A stretch of DNA of 6,452 bases from Acidimicrobiia bacterium (GTDB taxonomy: Bacteria; Actinomycetota; Acidimicrobiia; IMCC26256; BP-133), in contig JAICYE010000133.1 of the NCBI GenBank assembly GCA_025934385.1, forward strand, positions 1-6,452. The letters run 5' to 3'. Below the pieces are notes generated by a model. It was given only the letters and a program-made list of their open reading frames with translations, was not told where the DNA came from and made no database searches. Every line of letters starts with the position of its first letter. Within the stretch, counting starts at the first letter, position 1. A program made the position numbers and the translations under genes. Below are positions 4,999 through 6,452 of the stretch, in pieces.

Positions 4999-5834
4999 TC
5001 CTGGTGGCCGTGATCCCGACAGCGGCGACGCCCCCGCCGGCGACGGGCGGCTCGGGGTTCGGCGGCCCGGTGTCCCTCCCCGACGTGGGACTGGCCCTGG
5101 TCCTCGTGGCGGTGGCCCTGGCGGTGTCGCGCTGGCGGCGGGTGGGGCTGGAGTCCGACCTCACGGTGGCCACCGTCCGGTCGTTCGTCCAGCTGCTGGC
5201 CATCGGCTACGTCCTCGACTTCGTCTTCCGGGGCCACGGCGCCCTGACGGTCGTCGTCCTGGCGGTGATGGTCGGCACCGCCACGCTCACGTCCGCCAGC
5301 CGGGCGGCCGGCGTGCCCGGCGCCCGCCCGATCGCCGCGGCGTCGATCGCGGTGGCCGCCGCCGGCACCCTCGGCGTCCTCCTCTCCTTAAGGATCATCG
5401 GCGACTCGCCCCGGATCGTCATCCCCCTCGGCTCGATGATCATCAGCAGCGCCATGAACACGACGTCGCTGGTCATGACCCGGCTGCGCCACGACCTGGC
5501 CGCCGGGCGCCGGGAGGTCGAGGCCCGGCTGTCGCTCGGCCAGCCGAGCCGGGAGGCGGCCCGCCCCTGGCAGCGGGTGGCGCTGCGGACGGGCATGCTG
5601 CCCACCGTCGACCAGACCAAGGTCGTCGGCCTGGTGTCGCTGCCCGGGGCGATGACCGGCATGATCCTGGCCGGCGCGTCGCCGCTGGCCGCCATCCGCC
5701 TGCAGCTGCTGGTGATGTACATGCTGCTGGGCGGCAACGGCTTCGCCGCCCTGGTCAGCGGTGAGCTCACCCTGCGGCGCCTCTTCACCGACGACCACCA
5801 GCTGATCAGGACGCTGCGGCGGACGCCGTTGTAA
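4995..5834 (+). CDS. fetB: FetB/UPF0014 family ABC transporter permease
   Basis: A 279-residue integral membrane protein. Hydrophobic segments are seen at about 30-45, 60-78, 84-99, 113-132, 138-160, 208-227 and 231-254, fitting the seven or so helices of the family. Diagnostic stretches are I-P-L-G-S-M-I-I-S-S-A-M-N (143-155) and V-G-L-V-S-L-P-G-A-M-T-G (211-222). The cytoplasmic region between (163-205), with A-R-L-S-L-G (177-182), is the likely coupling helix to the ATPase. The start is GTG at 4995, overlapping the FetA stop as GTGA; no clear Shine-Dalgarno is seen, so translational coupling is likely. The N-terminus carries a Pro/Gly/Ala-rich stretch (8-27) before the first main helix. 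Codons 132-133 are TTA-AGG, both rare in this DNA. Iron or other metal export at the cytoplasmic membrane is inferred from E. coli FetB. Confidence 0.93.
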   Translation: MILVAVIPTAATPPPATGGSGFGGPVSLPDVGLALVLVAVALAVSRWRRVGLESDLTVATVRSFVQLLAIGYVLDFVFRGHGALTVVVLAVMVGTATLTSASRAAGVPGARPIAAASIAVAAAGTLGVLLSLRIIGDSPRIVIPLGSMIISSAMNTTSLVMTRLRHDLAAGRREVEARLSLGQPSREAARPWQRVALRTGMLPTVDQTKVVGLVSLPGAMTGMILAGASPLAAIRLQLLVMYMLLGGNGFAALVSGELTLRRLFTDDHQLIRTLRRTPL

Positions 5835-5854
5835 GCCAGCGGCTGCGCCCGGCC

Positions 5855-5860
5855 TATCGT
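5855..5860 (+). promoter_or_regulatory. -10-like element of the SDR gene (leaderless start)
   Basis: TATCGT lies 6 bases before the ATG at 5867, in the 32-base gap after fetB. It belongs to a 9-base string, CTATCGTCA (5854-5862), that recurs exactly before the P450 start (1060-1068). No Shine-Dalgarno is present. Promoter function is inferred from motif, spacing and recurrence. Confidence 0.5.
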
Positions 5861-5866
5861 CATCGG

Positions 5867-6452
5867 ATGGACTTGGGATTGACAGGCAAGAAGGTGCTGG
5901 TCACCGCGGCCAGCCGCGGGATCGGGCGGGCGGTCGCCGGGGAGTTCGCCGCCGAGGGGTCCGACGTGGCGATCTGCGCCCGGGGCAAGGAGGGGCTCGA
6001 CGAGGCGGTCGCCGCCCTCCGGAGCCGGGGGAGCGACGCCATCGGCATCGCCGCCGACGTCACCCGCCCTGACGACATCGAGCGCGTCGTGGCCGAGACC
6101 ATCGGGCACTACGGCCGGATCGACGTGCTGGTCAACAACGCCGGCGACGCCTGGTCGGGGCGCACGCTGGAGACGACCGAGGAGGAGTGGGCGGTCTGCC
6201 TCGACGTCAACCTCCTCAGCACGGTGCGGTTCACCCGGGCCGTCGTGCCCCACATGCGCCGGGCCGGCGGCGGCCGCATCGTCAACGTCTCCACCGTGGG
6301 GGCCCACTCGCCCATCCCCGGCCTCGTCGACTACGAGGCGGCCAAGGCGGCCATGCTGTGCTTCTCCAAGTCGATGGCCAACGAGCTCGCCGCCGACAAC
6401 ATCCTGGTGAACTCGGTCTGCCCGGCGCTGATCCACACGCCGCTGTGGGACC
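5867..6452 (+). CDS. Short-chain dehydrogenase/reductase (SDR), N-terminal 195 residues; runs off the window
   Basis: Classical SDR with a Rossmann fold. The cofactor loop T-A-A-S-R-G-I-G (13-20) replaces the first Gly of T-G-x3-G-x-G with Ala. D64-V65 follows beta-3, N-N-A-G is at 90-93, N115 is the structural Asn, and S142, Y156 and K160 (Y-E-A-A-K) complete the catalytic tetrad. R17 and R39 near the adenosine pocket favour NADP(H), an inference. The last visible part, N-S-V-C-P-A-L-I-H-T-P (182-192), is the usual region after the sixth strand; roughly 55-70 more residues are expected beyond the window. It is a 3-oxoacyl-ACP reductase-like oxidoreductase; the substrate cannot be told. The ATG at 5867 puts the glycine motif at the normal distance and follows a -10-like TATCGT. 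Probably its own transcription unit, 32 bases after fetB. Confidence 0.95.
   Translation, partial: MDLGLTGKKVLVTAASRGIGRAVAGEFAAEGSDVAICARGKEGLDEAVAALRSRGSDAIGIAADVTRPDDIERVVAETIGHYGRIDVLVNNAGDAWSGRTLETTEEEWAVCLDVNLLSTVRFTRAVVPHMRRAGGGRIVNVSTVGAHSPIPGLVDYEAAKAAMLCFSKSMANELAADNILVNSVCPALIHTPLWD

Noticed and set aside
5834..5844. Small hairpin AGCC/GGCT after the fetB stop
   Set aside because: The stem is only 4 bp with a 3-base loop and no T tract, too weak to call a terminator.
5879..5884. Perfect TTGACA -35 consensus
   Set aside because: It lies inside the SDR coding region at codons 5-6, and no -10 element is present about 17 bases downstream.
5207..6436. 409-codon minus-strand open frame opposite fetB and the SDR gene
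   Set aside because: No recognisable domain, and both plus-strand genes carry full family motifs over the same bases.
1..6452. CRISPR array, tRNA, rRNA, insertion sequence or attachment site
   Set aside because: No spaced direct repeats, no cloverleaf-like sequence, no transposase-like protein, and no direct repeats flanking a segment were seen on either strand.

Overview
The window looks like chromosomal DNA from a high-GC actinobacterium. Almost every third codon position is G or C, genes are packed tightly, and starts often overlap the preceding stop as GTGA. Several starts lack a Shine-Dalgarno sequence and instead sit a few bases after a TANNNT-type -10 element, which suggests leaderless transcription. 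Class Acidimicrobiia is a reasonable guess from the general look of the sequence, but there is no marker gene to prove it. I see no rRNA, tRNA, CRISPR array, integrase or transposase, and no gene-free stretch longer than 300 bases.

Layout. (1) Positions 1-1031, minus strand: a three-gene unit reading right to left. A metal-site-bearing small cupin is followed by a second small cupin that has lost the metal ligands, then by the start of a membrane protein cut by the window edge. Both junctions are GTGA overlaps. (2) Positions 1032-1074: a 43-bp divergent promoter region. (3) Positions 1075-2283, plus strand: a 402-residue cytochrome P450 with an atypical I-helix oxygen-activation motif. (4) Positions 2284-2337: a strong palindrome that nearly fills the gap between the convergent P450 and pirin genes. 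(5) Positions 2338-4340, minus strand: a two-domain DinB-like/VOC protein, then a broken remnant of a second pirin, then an intact pirin. (6) Positions 4354-5834, plus strand: an ABC ATPase and a FetB/UPF0014-family membrane protein, overlapping by 4 bp (FetAB-type metal exporter). (7) Positions 5867-6452, plus strand: the first 195 codons of a short-chain dehydrogenase/reductase, cut by the window end.

Biology. The left two thirds is rich in metal-dependent oxygenase folds: a cupin pair whose site resembles gentisate-type ring-cleavage dioxygenases, a P450, a pirin, and a VOC domain with the H-H-E triad geometry of extradiol dioxygenases fused to a DinB/maleylpyruvate-isomerase-like domain. 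This is compatible with aromatic or xenobiotic catabolism, but no complete pathway is present and the substrate cannot be read from sequence. FetAB may be an unrelated neighbour.

Most of the window is recognisable families. The items most worth a second look are the complementary cupin pair, the pirin remnant, the convergent-junction palindrome, the DinB-VOC fusion and the shared start-proximal promoter motif. I do not see clear evidence of an entirely new system.
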